In this document: piece after piece, positions 8,804 through 16,106 of the stretch
Layout of the letters: every line of letters begins with the position of its first letter
Position numbering within the stretch: the stretch's first letter is position 1
Assembly: GCA_002715405.1 (NCBI GenBank)
Contig: PAZD01000053.1
Span: 1-16,935, forward strand
Length of the DNA stretch: 16,935 nucleotides
Reading direction: 5' to 3'
Source: Acidimicrobiaceae bacterium
GTDB lineage: Bacteria; Actinomycetota; Acidimicrobiia; Acidimicrobiales; UBA8592
The notes under the pieces: generated by a model
What the model saw: the letters and a program-made list of their open reading frames with translations, nothing else
The model's database searches: none
What the model was told of the DNA's origin: nothing
Made by a program: the position numbers and the translations under genes

Positions 8804-9589
8804 GTGCAAAAAAATTTAGTCCCGCAAGTCGTTAAACTTTCCCACCGAAGTGTTTTGGGGATGCTTCGTCAGCCGCAGTCTTGGGCTCCGGGCCTTTTCT
8901 TTCCACTTCTGCTAGCTGCCGTGTACGCATCGCAATTTAGTAAAGCAGTGACAATCGCAGGCTTTCCCTTTCCAGATGTGTCTTTTCTGGACTTTGTCCT
9001 CCCCGCATGTGTGATTCAAGGTGTTCTATTCGGTTCAACAAACAGCGCTTCTGACCTTGCTGCTGATATTGAAAATTCATTTATGGATAGGCTCCTTGTC
9101 TCTCCTGTTGCGCGAGGATCAATATTGTTATCAAGACTTACTAGCGCATTCATGTACGGAGTTGCGCAAGCCGGAGTACTTATTTGCATTTTCCTCTTAT
9201 TCGGGGCAAATATTGCCGGAGGGGCAGCAAGTATTATTTCTATAGTTGTAATCGCCGCCTTACTTTCGGTCTCGATGGGGAGCTTCGGTATAGCAGTAGC
9301 TTTGCGGACAGGTTCGCAGGAAGTTGTCCAATCAACTTTTCCTTTGATCTTTGTTGCAGTTTTTGTTAGTTCAGCCTTTTTCCCTGTCCAACTAATGGAA
9401 GGATGGTATGGGGCTATCGCTCGCAAAAATCCCCTAACCTGGGTAATTGACCCGACACGCCGAATGGCTATTGAGGGTTTCTCATGGGGCGACCTTGGAC
9501 AGTCTTTGGGAATTATAATTGCTATTGGTTCTATAGGAATTGCTATATCAATTCGGCAACTCCGTAAGCGCTTAGTGCGTGCACAATGA
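8804..9589 (+). CDS. ABC-2 type permease, DrrB-like (first)
   Basis: This is a 261-residue ABC-2 family membrane protein with about six transmembrane helices (near residues 28-45, 62-80, 112-134, 142-167, 176-195 and 232-250). The stretch ENSFMDRLLVSPVARG, between helices 2 and 3, is the conserved coupling segment of DrrB-like permeases. The motif RKNPLTWVIDPTRRMAIEG precedes the last helix. The start is GTG, with AGGTG (8791-8795) 8 nt upstream and 5 nt after the ATPase stop. The stop overlaps the next permease start in ATGA. With its paralogue it probably forms a heterodimeric channel driven by the upstream ATPase. Confidence 0.9.
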   Translation: MQKNLVPQVVKLSHRSVLGMLRQPQSWAPGLFFPLLLAAVYASQFSKAVTIAGFPFPDVSFLDFVLPACVIQGVLFGSTNSASDLAADIENSFMDRLLVSPVARGSILLSRLTSAFMYGVAQAGVLICIFLLFGANIAGGAASIISIVVIAALLSVSMGSFGIAVALRTGSQEVVQSTFPLIFVAVFVSSAFFPVQLMEGWYGAIARKNPLTWVIDPTRRMAIEGFSWGDLGQSLGIIIAIGSIGIAISIRQLRKRLVRAQ

Positions 9590-10377
9590 GCTCCATGAAC
9601 TCTCCATACGTGCCGTCGATAGGGGTAGTTCTTGCCGGAATTCAACGCGGTTTGATTCGTTTACAACGGATACCCTCGTTGATATTACCTGCTGTCCTCA
9701 TGCCAATATTCTTCGTAGTTGCTTTCAGCGGCTCCTTCGCTTCAATAGTTGAGCTCGAAGGTTATGAAACCGATAAGGCAGTGAATTGGATGACCGCTTG
9801 GGCGGTCATGCAAGGTTCGGCATTTTCAGGTATGGGAGCTGGCGGATTAGCTGGGACTGATCTAGAGAATGGTTTCTTCGACCGTCTTCGCGTAGCTCCC
9901 ACTCGGCCCATGGCTCTTATCGGCGGGTTGGTGGGTTATTGTGTCTGCCGAGCTCTAATACCAATAACGGCAGTCCTTATCGTGGCATTCGCGTTTCTGG
10001 GTGCAGATATGCCAGGAGGGATTATGGGAATAGCAATGGTTTATCTCTCTGGAATAGGGATGGCCGTTGTAATGTCATTTCTTGTTTTAGGGATTGTATT
10101 CACATTCAAAACCCTAAAATCTTTAGCAATCGCCCAAATCATCATGTTCAGTTCAATGTTTCTTTCTGTTGGGCAAGCACCTATTCAAGCTATTGAAGGA
10201 TGGTTACACCACGTAGCTGCTATCAACCCAATCACAAACGTGATTCGAATGTGTAGGCAGGGTTTTCTTGGCGAAGTCACTTGGTCAATCACCCAACCAG
10301 GTTTGATTGCCTTGCTAGGAATGATGGCAGGAACCGGTATTTGGGCTAGGATCCGATACAAGAAAGTGGATGCATAG
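9586..10377 (+). CDS. ABC-2 type permease, DrrB-like (second)
   Basis: This 263-residue permease is a diverged paralogue of the one before it. About six transmembrane helices are visible (near 31-48, 68-88, 112-138, 145-173, 180-198 and 238-254). The matching coupling segment is LENGFFDRLRVAPTRP, and AAINPITNVIRMCRQGFLG corresponds to the NPLTWVIDP region of its partner. Translation is coupled to the first permease by a 4-nt ATGA overlap. An alternative in-frame ATG lies three codons downstream (9595). After its stop a 63-bp gap separates it from coxS, so the exporter probably ends this transcription unit or reads through into the cox genes. Substrate unknown. Confidence 0.9.
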   Translation: MSSMNSPYVPSIGVVLAGIQRGLIRLQRIPSLILPAVLMPIFFVVAFSGSFASIVELEGYETDKAVNWMTAWAVMQGSAFSGMGAGGLAGTDLENGFFDRLRVAPTRPMALIGGLVGYCVCRALIPITAVLIVAFAFLGADMPGGIMGIAMVYLSGIGMAVVMSFLVLGIVFTFKTLKSLAIAQIIMFSSMFLSVGQAPIQAIEGWLHHVAAINPITNVIRMCRQGFLGEVTWSITQPGLIALLGMMAGTGIWARIRYKKVDA

Positions 10378-10440
10378 TTTATTCGCTACATCGACAAGTA
10401 ATGTACTAACTTCATAGATGTTGACAAAAAGGGGAAGCTC

Positions 10441-10905
10441 GTGGAAGTAAGTATCGAAATTAATGGTGTTGAACAAACTCACGACGTAGAACCTCGAATG
10501 CTATTAGTGCAATACATTCGAGAAGTTGCAGGTCTAACTGGGACAAACATAGGTTGTGATACTTCTTCATGTGGTGCTTGCACAGTGCTACTAAATGGCG
10601 AGTCTATAAAATCATGTACAGTTCTCGCAGCTCAGGTACAGGGCATGAATATTCAAACGATAGAAGGCCTAGCTGACGAAGACGGGACCCTTCACCCAAT
10701 GCAGCAGGCCTTCCACGAATGCCATGCGTTACAGTGTGGGTATTGTACTCCGGGGATGGTGATGGCCTCTGTCTCACTAGTTGAGAAAAATACCTCAATA
10801 ACAGAAAATGACGTTCGTGAAGGGCTGGAAGGGAACCTCTGTCGATGTACTGGGTATCACAACATTGTTAAGGCGGTTCTTCAAGCAAGTGGGACTTCAT
10901 CATGA
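10441..10905 (+). CDS. coxS: Carbon monoxide dehydrogenase-type small (2Fe-2S) subunit
   Basis: This is the iron-sulfur subunit of a molybdenum hydroxylase of the aerobic CO dehydrogenase type. It passes electrons from the Mo site on CoxL to FAD on CoxM. The 154 residues hold the plant-ferredoxin-like cluster ligands Cys39, Cys44, Cys47 and Cys59 (GCDTSSCGAC). The second cluster ligands are Cys99, Cys102, Cys134 and Cys136 (LQCGYCTPG and LCRCTGY). Similarity to the well-known Oligotropha CoxS is strong, from memory, over the whole length. The start is a GTG; AGGGGA (10430-10435) ends 5 nt before it. The stop overlaps the coxM start by 4 nt. Related hydroxylases such as nicotine or quinoline dehydrogenases share these motifs, so the substrate rests on the neighbouring genes. 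Confidence 0.92.
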   Translation: MEVSIEINGVEQTHDVEPRMLLVQYIREVAGLTGTNIGCDTSSCGACTVLLNGESIKSCTVLAAQVQGMNIQTIEGLADEDGTLHPMQQAFHECHALQCGYCTPGMVMASVSLVEKNTSITENDVREGLEGNLCRCTGYHNIVKAVLQASGTSS

Positions 10906-11726
10906 TTCCAGCAAAATTTGATTTTGTTCAAGTAGATACTGTCGACGCGGCCCTAGAAGCTCTGAAAGAACACGGAGATGAAGCGAAGCTCATCGCTGGC
11001 GGCCATTCGTTACTTCCATTGATGAAGTTCCGGCTAGCGAATCCAGCAGTCATAGTGGATATTAACCGTTTAGATGACTTGAAATACGTTCGTGACTCAG
11101 GAGACCATCTCTCAATCGGTGCTTTGACTCGTCATTGTGATATCGAAAAGAATGAAATGATTTCCTCGAATGCTGGTGTTCTCGCTAAAGCAACTCATAA
11201 TGTAGGTGATCCACAAGTCCGCCATCGTGGAACAATCGGCGGAGCTATTGCCCATGGTGATCCAGCTTCGGATATACCATCGGCCCTATTAGCACTTAAA
11301 GCAACATTGGTTGTAAATGGCCCCGAAGGAGAGCGCGAAATTAATGTTGACGATTTTTTCACAGGTTTCTTAGAGACAGACCTCAGCGATGACGAAATGC
11401 TGACCGAGATCAGGGTTCCCAAACTTCCGGATGCCACATGGTCTTTCCAGAAATTTAACCGCCGCGCCCAAGACTGGGCGATTGTAGGAACTTCAGTAGT
11501 TTGCGGTGAAAACCATATAGGAGTTGGTCTTGTCAACATGCACTCAGTTCCCTTTCGGTCTGAAGCTGTTGAGTCAGCTCTACTCGCTGGAGCAAGCGCG
11601 GAAGAGGCAGCAGAGCACGCAGCCGAAGGCACTGAAGCTCCTACTGATCTCAATGCATCTAGAGACTATCGAGAACACCTAGCGAGAGTACTTGTTCGAA
11701 GAGGTATTCAGGAAGCTGGGAGATAA
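10902..11726 (+). CDS. coxM: Carbon monoxide dehydrogenase-type medium (FAD) subunit
   Basis: This flavoprotein subunit of the molybdenum hydroxylase takes electrons from the 2Fe-2S centres of CoxS and passes them to the respiratory chain. The 274-residue length is close to the family norm. FAD-contact motifs are AGGHSLLPL at 32-39 and TIGG at 111-114, followed by AHGDPASD. The first motif has His, as in CoxM of Oligotropha, rather than Gln. The C-terminal CODH FAD-binding domain ends with YREHLARVLVRRGIQ. The gene order here is S then M, overlapping at ATGA. No large subunit follows: 14 bp after the stop lies the 3' end of a reverse-strand gene. Confidence 0.92.
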   Translation: MIPAKFDFVQVDTVDAALEALKEHGDEAKLIAGGHSLLPLMKFRLANPAVIVDINRLDDLKYVRDSGDHLSIGALTRHCDIEKNEMISSNAGVLAKATHNVGDPQVRHRGTIGGAIAHGDPASDIPSALLALKATLVVNGPEGEREINVDDFFTGFLETDLSDDEMLTEIRVPKLPDATWSFQKFNRRAQDWAIVGTSVVCGENHIGVGLVNMHSVPFRSEAVESALLAGASAEEAAEHAAEGTEAPTDLNASRDYREHLARVLVRRGIQEAGR

Positions 11727-11740
11727 AAATCTAAGTCCTC

Positions 11741-12772
11741 CTATGAAGGGGGAGTTTCACCTGGCGGAGGTTCACCCGGTGGAGGAGGGGGCATTTCTCT
11801 ACCGCCTCCAACTTCCTTTTTATAAACAAAGAAGTCTGTCCCTGTCACCGTAGATGGATCACACCCTGGAAAACGTATTGTGTCTTTTAATACCCAACCT
11901 TTGCCATCGGATGAAGAGTACTGCATCATTCCCTCAGGGCTACATGTTAAGAGCTGAAACTTACCGTCGAGAAAAGATATATCCGGTACAGCCCCGTTTA
12001 CTTGCCCTTCAAGTTGAAAATCTCCCCCTTCCTGCCCGCTGTATATTTCAGTCACGCTGTCTTCGTCAGCAGGGATCCCCACTGCTAACCACCAGCGATC
12101 TTGAACGACCACCACAGATGGGTCGAATCGTTCTTCAAGGTCGAGCATTGTGCTGTGGGTAAAAAATTCTTGACCATCTGTTGATCTGAGATGACAAATT
12201 GGTCCCGGCGATCCGGGTCTGTCAAACCCATCTAAGACGGTCAAGCCCAGCGTCCCATCCTCAAGTTCGACAAGATCGGGATCAACCATCCCTGAAAATA
12301 TTTCTCCATCAACTGAAATCGACCCTAGATCGACAAGGTTGCCTTCTTCGATAACGCCATGATGGATCGTATGATCAGTAGCAGAAACCCACCATATATG
12401 GACAGAGTCCTTATAGAGGAGCCCATCAGGGACCGATCCTCCTGTTAATAACTTGTAACCTTGATCTAGAGAAGAACCAACAAGGCTACCAAGCCATAGC
12501 TCATGGTTCTCAAGCATTTCGGCTCTTCTAGGGTCTTCGTGGCCAGTATCTGTACAACCAACCTGCTTTGGGGTGTTCGGCGTGTTCTGAAGAGTCTCAG
12601 TTTTAGTCGGAGTAGGGGCAGGGTCGTGAGTAGGTGAGGGCTCAGAAGTCGGAACGGGGGTAGGAGTATTGCTCACAGGAGTGGCATTCTGTGAAGAGGA
12701 TCGGACACTCATTTCTTCAGAGCAGGCACAGCACAAAAGCAAAAAAATTAGTGGAATGGCAGTCTTTCGCAT
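11741..12772 (-). CDS. Putative lipoprotein with beta-propeller-like repeats
   Basis: I do not recognise a named family. The 343-residue protein starts with a signal peptide: charged MRKT, a hydrophobic core, then a lipobox-like CCAC with Cys17 as the likely lipidated residue (Cys instead of the usual Leu at -3). A Pro/Thr/Ser-rich linker spans about residues 25-70. The main part has blade-like repeats with Asp-Pro turns (DPDLVELEDGTLGL, FDPSVVVVQDRWWLAV, VPDISFLDGKFQLL) and STDGQEF/SSDGKGW elements like those of sialidase or GH43-type propellers. The last 20 or so residues are Pro-rich (PPPPPGEPPPGE). Its 3' end faces coxM at 14 bp and its 5' end diverges from coxD. An exported, membrane-anchored protein is likely; binding or enzymatic function is unknown. 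Confidence 0.75.
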   Translation of the reverse strand: MRKTAIPLIFLLLCCACSEEMSVRSSSQNATPVSNTPTPVPTSEPSPTHDPAPTPTKTETLQNTPNTPKQVGCTDTGHEDPRRAEMLENHELWLGSLVGSSLDQGYKLLTGGSVPDGLLYKDSVHIWWVSATDHTIHHGVIEEGNLVDLGSISVDGEIFSGMVDPDLVELEDGTLGLTVLDGFDRPGSPGPICHLRSTDGQEFFTHSTMLDLEERFDPSVVVVQDRWWLAVGIPADEDSVTEIYSGQEGGDFQLEGQVNGAVPDISFLDGKFQLLTCSPEGMMQYSSSDGKGWVLKDTIRFPGCDPSTVTGTDFFVYKKEVGGGREMPPPPPGEPPPGETPPS

Positions 12773-12878
12773 ATCCCTAACCTAACTTATCGATGAAAAA
12801 AAACAGAATATTTGGAAAACGAAAAGATCAACTGGACGTGGGATAGGGGGAAGAACGTTCCGGCAGTACATTAGATGT
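12773..12878. promoter_or_regulatory. Divergent intergenic region, lipoprotein gene / coxD
   Basis: The lipoprotein gene and coxD are transcribed away from each other from this 106-bp AT-rich region, so it should hold two promoters. No convincing -35/-10 pair stands out. Two short inverted repeats are visible: the perfect 8-mer GAACGTTC at 12853-12860, and TACAT-TAG-ATGTA at 12867-12879, which runs into the A of the coxD ATG. They could be operators or a start-site hairpin, but arms this short also arise by chance. Confidence 0.45.
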
Positions 12879-13796
12879 ATGGGATCAGACTTACCAAACA
12901 CACCAGAGGAAGTAATTAAGGGACTTGCTGACTTAGGGTATTTAGCCTCGCAAGGGCTAGGAACATCTCTTTTTCTTTCTCTCTCGCTTGGCCGCCCCCT
13001 CTTCCTTGAAGGCGATCCTGGTGTCGGGAAGACTGAAGTAGCGAAAACTCTTTCAAAGTGCCTCGATACAGATCTAATCCGATTGCAATGCTATGAGGGT
13101 TTAGATATCTCACAAGCTCTATATGAATGGGACTATACAAAACAGTTGTTGCATCTTCGAACTGCTGAAGCTACTGGGAGAGCTTCTCAAATCAATGAAC
13201 GAGATCTAGCGGATGAAATCTACAACGAACGGTTTTTGGTTAAAAGGCCTCTTCTTCAAGCAATCTCACAATCTTCTCAGACCCCTCCGGTATTACTTAT
13301 CGATGAGATTGATAGAGCAGACGATGAATTTGAAGCATTTCTATTGGAACTTCTTTCGGAATATTCGGTCACCATTCCTGAAGTTGGAACGTTTTCCGCA
13401 AGTAAACCACCAATAGTTATTGTTACTTCCAACAGAACAAGAGACGTCCACGATGCCTTAAAGCGCAGATGCCTTTACCATTGGGTTGAACATCCCGACT
13501 TCGACCGCGAGGTTATGATTATTCGAAGTCGTGTTCCAGAAGTTACTGAACCTTTCGCCAAACAAGTTGCAGCAGCTGTGGAGCAGGTTCGTCAATTAGA
13601 TTTGTATAAACCTCCAGGTGTAGCGGAAAGCATTGATTGGGCCATAGCTCTCGGACGCCTTGGATCTCTGAGCCTTGATGAGGCAACTATGTTGTCCACT
13701 ATGGGCGCTTTGGTGAAATACCGCGAAGACCAAATGAGGCTGCAAAACCATGGGATACCCGAGTTATTAGAGAAGGCTCTGGCCCGTGCCGGCTAG
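12879..13796 (+). CDS. coxD: MoxR-family AAA+ ATPase, CoxD-like maturation factor
   Basis: CoxD-type AAA+ ATPases are needed to mature the Cu-S-Mo active site of CO dehydrogenase. The 305-residue product has Walker A GDPGVGKT (45-52) and Walker B with Asp142-Glu143 in LLIDEIDRAD. A sensor-1-like VTSNRTRDVHDALKRRCLYHW segment follows, together with the MoxR C-terminal lid. The start region EEVIKGLADLGYLASQGL matches what is expected of CoxD proteins. No strong Shine-Dalgarno precedes the ATG at 12879. The gene overlaps coxE by 11 nt, and the CoxD/CoxE pair (MoxR ATPase plus VWA protein) normally works together. It heads the second cox transcription unit. General MoxR proteins look similar; the context supports CoxD. 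Confidence 0.9.
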   Translation: MGSDLPNTPEEVIKGLADLGYLASQGLGTSLFLSLSLGRPLFLEGDPGVGKTEVAKTLSKCLDTDLIRLQCYEGLDISQALYEWDYTKQLLHLRTAEATGRASQINERDLADEIYNERFLVKRPLLQAISQSSQTPPVLLIDEIDRADDEFEAFLLELLSEYSVTIPEVGTFSASKPPIVIVTSNRTRDVHDALKRRCLYHWVEHPDFDREVMIIRSRVPEVTEPFAKQVAAAVEQVRQLDLYKPPGVAESIDWAIALGRLGSLSLDEATMLSTMGALVKYREDQMRLQNHGIPELLEKALARAG

Positions 13797-14937
13797 CACA
13801 GTAGATAGGGTTAGTGAAGTTCCAGAACTTCTCCCGGTGGGTTTTGTCTCGGTGCTTCGCTCATTAGGGCTTAACATACCTATAGGTTCAGTTATCACCT
13901 TCCAGCAAGCGCTAGGCAAAGTCGGGCTTGATAAGAGAGAGGGTGTTTATTGGGCTGGAAGGACAACGCTCATTACTGATCCGGAAATCATCCCTGTTTA
14001 CGACCAAGCATTTCAAATGTTCTGGGAAGGGTTTATTGACATTCCTGAAGAAATAACCCCATCAGTCCAAAGAGTCACTCTGGTAACTGATGATGATACA
14101 GAACTAGACGATGGCGAAACTAAAGAAACTCAACCAGATGGAGAGATAATAAACTTGCGATATTCACCGTCCGAGGTTCTTCGAAATAAAGACTTTGCCC
14201 TGTATACCCCTGAAGAACTCGCAGAAGCCTATGAACTTATGCAGAGAATAAAGCTAATCGGCGGACTTCGAACGTCCAGACGGAAATTGTCTTCTAAGAG
14301 TAAAAGTAAACATCCCGATATTCGACGGACTATTAAAGCTTCTTTAAGAACCGATGGGGAGCCGATCCGTCAGGCATTCTTTGAGAAAGGGCAACGCCTT
14401 CGGAGAGTTGTCTTTCTATTAGATGTTTCTGGTTCAATGGAAGCGTATGCCCGAGCCCTAATAAGGTTCGTTCAAGCTGCGGTGGTCGGACGACGTCAAG
14501 TTGAAGTATTTACCCTAGGAACAAGGCTAACCCGTGTGACAAGAGAGTTATCTTCGCGGGATCTTGATAGTGCCATTGTCGCAGCTTCAAGTGCAGTACA
14601 GGATTGGTCTGGCGGAACAAAATTAGGGGAAACACTTCGGACGTTCAACAATGAATGGGGTCAACGGGGAATAGCTAGAGGTTCAGTTGTTGTAATTCTC
14701 TCAGATGGATGGGACAGAGGAGAGTCATCAGTAATGTCTGAACAAATGCAGCGCCTTCAGAGGGTCTCACATAAAATTATTTGGGTTAATCCACTAAAGG
14801 CATCTCCAGGTTACGAACCTCTTGCACAAGGAATGGCTGCAGCACTACCTTACATTGATCGATTCGTTGAGGGGCATAGTTTGGACTCATTAACGAATCT
14901 TGCGACATTACTTTCCGATGAGAAAGGGTTGTTTTGA
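13786..14937 (+). CDS. coxE: VWA-domain protein, CoxE-like
   Basis: This partner of the CoxD ATPase has a von Willebrand factor A domain in its C-terminal half. The MIDAS metal site is complete: Asp213, Ser215 and Ser217 in LDVSGS, Thr278 in GGTKLGE, and Asp307 in LSDGWD. The N-terminal half (about 1-200) has an acidic stretch (DDDTELDDGETKE) and a basic segment (RRKLSSKSKSKHP). In characterised systems CoxD and CoxE are involved in completing the Cu-S-Mo centre. The GTG at 13786 overlaps the coxD stop by 11 nt, with AAGG (13773-13776) 9 nt upstream, consistent with coupled translation. The length of 383 residues is close to the family norm. Confidence 0.9.
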   Translation: MPASTVDRVSEVPELLPVGFVSVLRSLGLNIPIGSVITFQQALGKVGLDKREGVYWAGRTTLITDPEIIPVYDQAFQMFWEGFIDIPEEITPSVQRVTLVTDDDTELDDGETKETQPDGEIINLRYSPSEVLRNKDFALYTPEELAEAYELMQRIKLIGGLRTSRRKLSSKSKSKHPDIRRTIKASLRTDGEPIRQAFFEKGQRLRRVVFLLDVSGSMEAYARALIRFVQAAVVGRRQVEVFTLGTRLTRVTRELSSRDLDSAIVAASSAVQDWSGGTKLGETLRTFNNEWGQRGIARGSVVVILSDGWDRGESSVMSEQMQRLQRVSHKIIWVNPLKASPGYEPLAQGMAAALPYIDRFVEGHSLDSLTNLATLLSDEKGLF

Positions 14938-15248
14938 AAGAAATTCTTGAAGATATAGAAAAGTGGAAGAAGTCTGATAAAAGTATTGCCTTGGCGCGGG
15001 TGGTCAAGGTCGAAGGATCAGGTCCTCGTGACCCAGGTGCAACCATGGCAGTCAATGAAGATGGTGAAGTTGCTGGATCAGTGTCAGGCGGATGTGTTGA
15101 AGGAGCTGTAGTTTCAGAGGCTTTAGAAATTCTCAAAACAGGCGAAAGGAAAGTTGTGACATTTGGGTATAGCGATGATGAAGCCTATGCAGTCGGTCTA
15201 ACTTGTGGGGGAACTATCCATCTATACATTGAGCCTCTTGATTGGTGA
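14934..15248 (+). CDS. Short XdhC/CoxF-family protein (CoxI domain only)
   Basis: This 104-residue protein is a stand-alone XdhC N-terminal (XdhC/CoxI) domain. Such proteins bind molybdenum cofactor and help sulfurate or deliver it to hydroxylases of the xanthine dehydrogenase family. The hallmark SVSGGCVEGAVV with Cys54 is present, and Cys91 is in LTCGGTIHLYIEP. The start is a TTG overlapping the coxE stop (TTGA), with AAAGGG at 14923-14928 ending 5 nt upstream. The Rossmann domain that usually follows in the same chain is in the next gene instead, three bases downstream. The two may act as a pair. It could be called coxF or coxI; I leave the symbol blank. Confidence 0.88.
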   Translation: MKEILEDIEKWKKSDKSIALARVVKVEGSGPRDPGATMAVNEDGEVAGSVSGGCVEGAVVSEALEILKTGERKVVTFGYSDDEAYAVGLTCGGTIHLYIEPLDW

Positions 15249-15251
15249 ATT

Positions 15252-16049
15252 ATGGGGGAGTCTATTCTTGACATACTTCGAAGCGCAATACATGACGGAA
15301 CTCCTGTTGCACTTGCGACGGTTATAGAAGGTGAAGGGGCTGGAAATAAGCTAGTTCTTCAATCTGATGGAGAAACATCCGGAAGTCTCGGTAATGAAGC
15401 TCTTGATCGGGTGGTCGCTCGAGATATGTCTGGAGAACTTGAAGCAGGGCGAACCGGAACAAGACACTACGGCCCAAATGGAGAGGCGCGGGAGGAAGCT
15501 TTATCTATCTTTATTGAATCTTTCGCACCGCCTCCACAGATGCTTATTTTTGGGGCTGTTGATTTTACATCAGCTCTTGTTCGCGTAGCTAAAGTTTTGG
15601 GGTATCACGTAACAGTTTGTGATGCCAGAGCTATTTTTGCCACAATAAAAAGATTCCCGCAAGCTGATGTGGTTGAAACAGAATGGCCGGACAAACTCCT
15701 CAATACAGTTGGCCCCTCATTGGGAATTCGAGATGCAGTGTGTGTTTTAACCCATGACAATAAGTTTGATGTACCAGCTATTACAGCTGCACTAAAAACT
15801 AATGTTGGCTATATCGGCGTTATGGGAAGTAGAAAAACTCATGAAAACCGTACTGTGCGTCTTCGCGAAGCAGGGGTGAGTGATGAAGAATTCAAACGCA
15901 TCATGTCTCCTATAGGTTCCGACATTGGTGCTAGGACGCCTGAGGAAACCGCTATTTCAATCTGCGCTGAAATTATTGCACTAAGAACCGGCCGCGATGC
16001 CCATAGCCTCAAAAAAGGGTCTGGCCCGATTCACGAACCAAGTTCATAG
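15252..16049 (+). CDS. coxF: Long XdhC/CoxF-family protein with Rossmann domain
   Basis: A 265-residue XdhC-family cofactor-handling protein. The N-terminal CoxI-like region (about 1-95, GTPVALATVIEGEGAGNKL, then SGSLGNEALDRVVARD) keeps the fold pattern but lacks the SGGC cysteine of the short partner. The C-terminal Rossmann domain (about 97 onward) starts MLIFGAVDFTSALVRVAK and has VCDAR at the end of strand 2. The family block GVMGSRKTHENR follows, then PIGSDIGARTPEETAISICAEI. The ATG at 15252 lies 3 nt after the preceding stop. Together with the short protein it covers both XdhC domains, and it is likely to handle the Mo cofactor for this hydroxylase. The symbol is assigned by context. 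Confidence 0.87.
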   Translation: MGESILDILRSAIHDGTPVALATVIEGEGAGNKLVLQSDGETSGSLGNEALDRVVARDMSGELEAGRTGTRHYGPNGEAREEALSIFIESFAPPPQMLIFGAVDFTSALVRVAKVLGYHVTVCDARAIFATIKRFPQADVVETEWPDKLLNTVGPSLGIRDAVCVLTHDNKFDVPAITAALKTNVGYIGVMGSRKTHENRTVRLREAGVSDEEFKRIMSPIGSDIGARTPEETAISICAEIIALRTGRDAHSLKKGSGPIHEPSS

Positions 16050-16070
16050 GAAATATAACTAGCTGCTATA

Positions 16071-16102
16071 CCATTGGGATTTTTCTCTATTCTCTACAAT
16101 GG
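16071..16102. repeat. Short inverted repeat CCATTG / CAATGG
   Basis: Six-base arms at 16071-16076 and 16097-16102, separated by 20 nt, lie just upstream of the MocA-like gene. The left arm contains the alternative TTG start and the right arm an out-of-frame ATG. It could form a weak stem near the translation start. The arms are short, so chance is possible. Confidence 0.3.
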
Positions 16103-16106
16103 GAGA

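Noticed and set aside
9016..9645. 209-codon reverse-strand open frame
   Set aside because: It is antisense to the DrrB-like permease and its translation has no recognisable domain; the + strand permease explains the region.
10421..10426. TTGACA as the -35 box of a coxS promoter
   Set aside because: A -10 at normal spacing would fall at about 10444-10449, downstream of the coxS GTG, so the transcript would lack the start.
11195..11653. 152-codon reverse-strand open frame
   Set aside because: It is antisense to coxM, rich in Ser/Ala as expected for a shadow frame.
11738..11754. CTCC/GGAG hairpin between coxM and the lipoprotein gene as a bidirectional terminator
   Set aside because: The stem is only 4 bp with a 9-nt loop and no T-run on either side.
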